From Roseinatronobacter alkalisoli (lineage in GTDB: Bacteria; Pseudomonadota; Alphaproteobacteria; Rhodobacterales; Rhodobacteraceae), in NCBI RefSeq assembly GCF_028745735.1, contig NZ_JAQZSM010000016.1:1-64000 (forward strand): a stretch of DNA of 64,000 nucleotides, given 5' to 3'. Shown here piece after piece: positions 63,052-64,000 of the stretch. The notes under the pieces are model-generated. The model saw only the letters and a program-made list of their open reading frames with translations, made no database searches and had not been told where the DNA came from. Within the stretch, counting starts at the first letter, position 1, and every line of letters starts with the position of its first letter. The translations under genes were made by a program, and so were the position numbers.

Positions 63052-63506
63052 TGCGAAGGCGGGTTCAAATTCTGGCGTTGGCAGGGTCTTTAGGGTTGCT
63101 GCTGGGGGCGTTGGCGTTCCAGTATATTGGTGGCATGGTGCCTTGCGCACTGTGTATCTGGCAGCGCTGGCCGCATGTCATAGCCCTGCTGGGGGCCGGG
63201 GCACTGGCCTTGCCGGGGCCGGTATTCGCGCTGATCGGGGCGGCGGGGGCTGCGACATCGGGGGTGATCGGGGTTTACCATACCGGGGTGGAGCGTGCGT
63301 GGTGGGAAGGCCCTTCAAGCTGCTCGGCCGGGGGCAACCTGTCGGGGTTGAGCGCCGAAGAATTGCTGGCGCAGATTCTGGCGGCACCCGTCGTGCGCTG
63401 CGACGAGGTGCCATGGGAGATGCTGGGGCTGTCGATGGCAAGCTGGAATGCGGTTGTGTCCTTCGGGATTGCCGGGCTGTGGATGGCCAGTCTGCGCCTG
63501 CGTTAG
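63048..63506 (+). CDS. dsbB: disulfide bond formation protein DsbB
   Basis: A 152-residue four-helix quinone reductase that reoxidises DsbA. The quinone-side pair is in VPCALCIWQRWPH and the second pair in PSSCSAGG (loop) and VVRCDEVPW. The family's Arg following C-x-x-C is present (QRWPH). It starts ATGATG overlapping the YqaA stop, and its own end overlaps the opposing usg by 4 bp. Confidence 0.92.
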   Translation: MMRRRVQILALAGSLGLLLGALAFQYIGGMVPCALCIWQRWPHVIALLGAGALALPGPVFALIGAAGAATSGVIGVYHTGVERAWWEGPSSCSAGGNLSGLSAEELLAQILAAPVVRCDEVPWEMLGLSMASWNAVVSFGIAGLWMASLRLR

Positions 63507-63802
63507 TGGTTGCGCAGGCCCGGTGCGGGGAATTCGCCGACATTGAATTCGCCCACCACATGGCGCCATTCGCCCGCGCGCAGCTGTTTGCGATGGGTAA
63601 AGCGCACGCAATGCAGTGGCCCGTCGATACTGCCTTGCCAGAATTCGATGAACTCGAAAAGGCGCGGATAATCCGGGGCCAGGTCGTAATCTTGCCAGAC
63701 AAATGTATTGAGCACATGGGTATGGTCGGGCATGCGGTAGATCATTTCCGCTGTGGTCAGACCGTAACCTTTGAGCATGAGTTCGACAGGGGATGCGTCC
63801 AT
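63503..63802 (-). CDS. usg: Usg protein
   Basis: A 99-residue protein matching Usg of alphaproteobacteria: LKGYGLTTAEMIYRMPDH, then LNTFVWQDYDLAPDYPRL and FIEFWQGSIDGPLHCVRFTH. The name comes from its place near tryptophan genes in some species; biochemical function unknown. Met13 of the longer frame (63802) is the likely start. Tail-to-tail with dsbB. Confidence 0.9.
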   Translation of the reverse strand: MDASPVELMLKGYGLTTAEMIYRMPDHTHVLNTFVWQDYDLAPDYPRLFEFIEFWQGSIDGPLHCVRFTHRKQLRAGEWRHVVGEFNVGEFPAPGLRNH

Positions 63803-63838
63803 TTCAGACCTCTTGTTGCTGCTGGATAATTGAATCAT

Positions 63839-64000
63839 GCCAAGAGAATAATAATAATCAATGAAAACATGTTGTTATCACTAATGATCGGCGGCTGCCA
63901 AAGGGCGGGGCTTTGCGGCATTGCACCCCATATGATGGTTCTGGTAAGGTAGGACCAACGAGATATAGTGAAGATCCAAACCGCGCGAGGATAAGGTGAG
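63839..64000. other. AT-rich upstream region at the right edge
   Basis: An AT-rich patch (AGAATAATAATAATC, near 63845) upstream of usg is followed by ordinary sequence ending in GAGGATAAGGTGAG at the window edge, which could be a ribosome binding site for a gene starting just outside. No complete gene is visible. Confidence 0.4.

Overview
The window looks like a stretch of chromosome from a Rhodobacteraceae-type alphaproteobacterium. The grounds are high GC, an iscR-led suf operon whose IscR has lost the usual cysteine ligands, an Irr-type operator (TTTAGAA-N3-TTCTAAA) in front of it, a HemB with no zinc-cysteine cluster, a Usg protein, and the zapA, Mla and lipA neighbourhoods usual for this group. 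Genus cannot be settled from the sequence alone. From about 8.2 kb rightward nearly everything is conserved backbone; the first ~8 kb is accessory DNA.

Accessory region (1-7961). The left edge holds the 3' end of an IS5-type transposase that cuts off the 3' part of a GHKL-ATPase gene read on the minus strand. It is followed by a ClpP-like membrane-anchored protein and a tightly coupled run of very small minus-strand genes. From about 3.4 to 7.9 kb lies a compact integrative element: two 33-residue membrane peptides, small unknown genes, a RecE-like PD-(D/E)XK nuclease, a phage RecA-like ATPase, an excisionase-like HTH protein and a tyrosine recombinase. The recombinase ends 56 bp from the 3' end of a tRNA-Pro(CGG) gene, the probable integration site. 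A promoter with an 11-bp-phased array of TTGCG half-sites drives the element. No capsid, portal or lysis genes were seen.

Backbone, 8-30 kb: rnd, a lipoprotein, sufE plus a TSUP exporter, fabD, a Ysc84/SYLF lipoprotein, hemB and tkt, a coiled-coil protein with zapA, a hydrolase, then trmO-rlmE-ppx. Next come a three-gene one-carbon/corrinoid cassette (Virulence_fact-family protein, short MetF, methyl-THF:corrinoid methyltransferase), mfd, an acidic protein of unknown function, an OxyR-type regulator and lipA (TTG start).

Backbone, 30-49 kb: rpe-gph-TDT transporter, guaB and a second TSUP protein, a lipoprotein hydrolase, metA (acetyl type) with a P-loop protein, a FadL-type porin, a penicillin-acylase-family enzyme, a beta-hydroxyacid dehydrogenase with a gamma-carbonic anhydrase, typA, YitT/SMR/M48 genes and icd.

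Backbone, 49-64 kb: an iron-sulfur block (hydrolase; iscR, an IscS/NifS-type desulfurase, sufB, sufC, sufD, two Yip1-like membrane proteins, sufS), tRNA-Arg(CCG), a four-gene Mla-type lipid-transport operon (STAS-MlaE, MlaF, long MlaD, auxiliary lipoprotein), a YqaA/DedA protein, dsbB and usg. A dispersed GC-hairpin repeat ending in a GGATATTT...CCAGAATGAA-like tail recurs just after the stop codons of at least five plus-strand genes.
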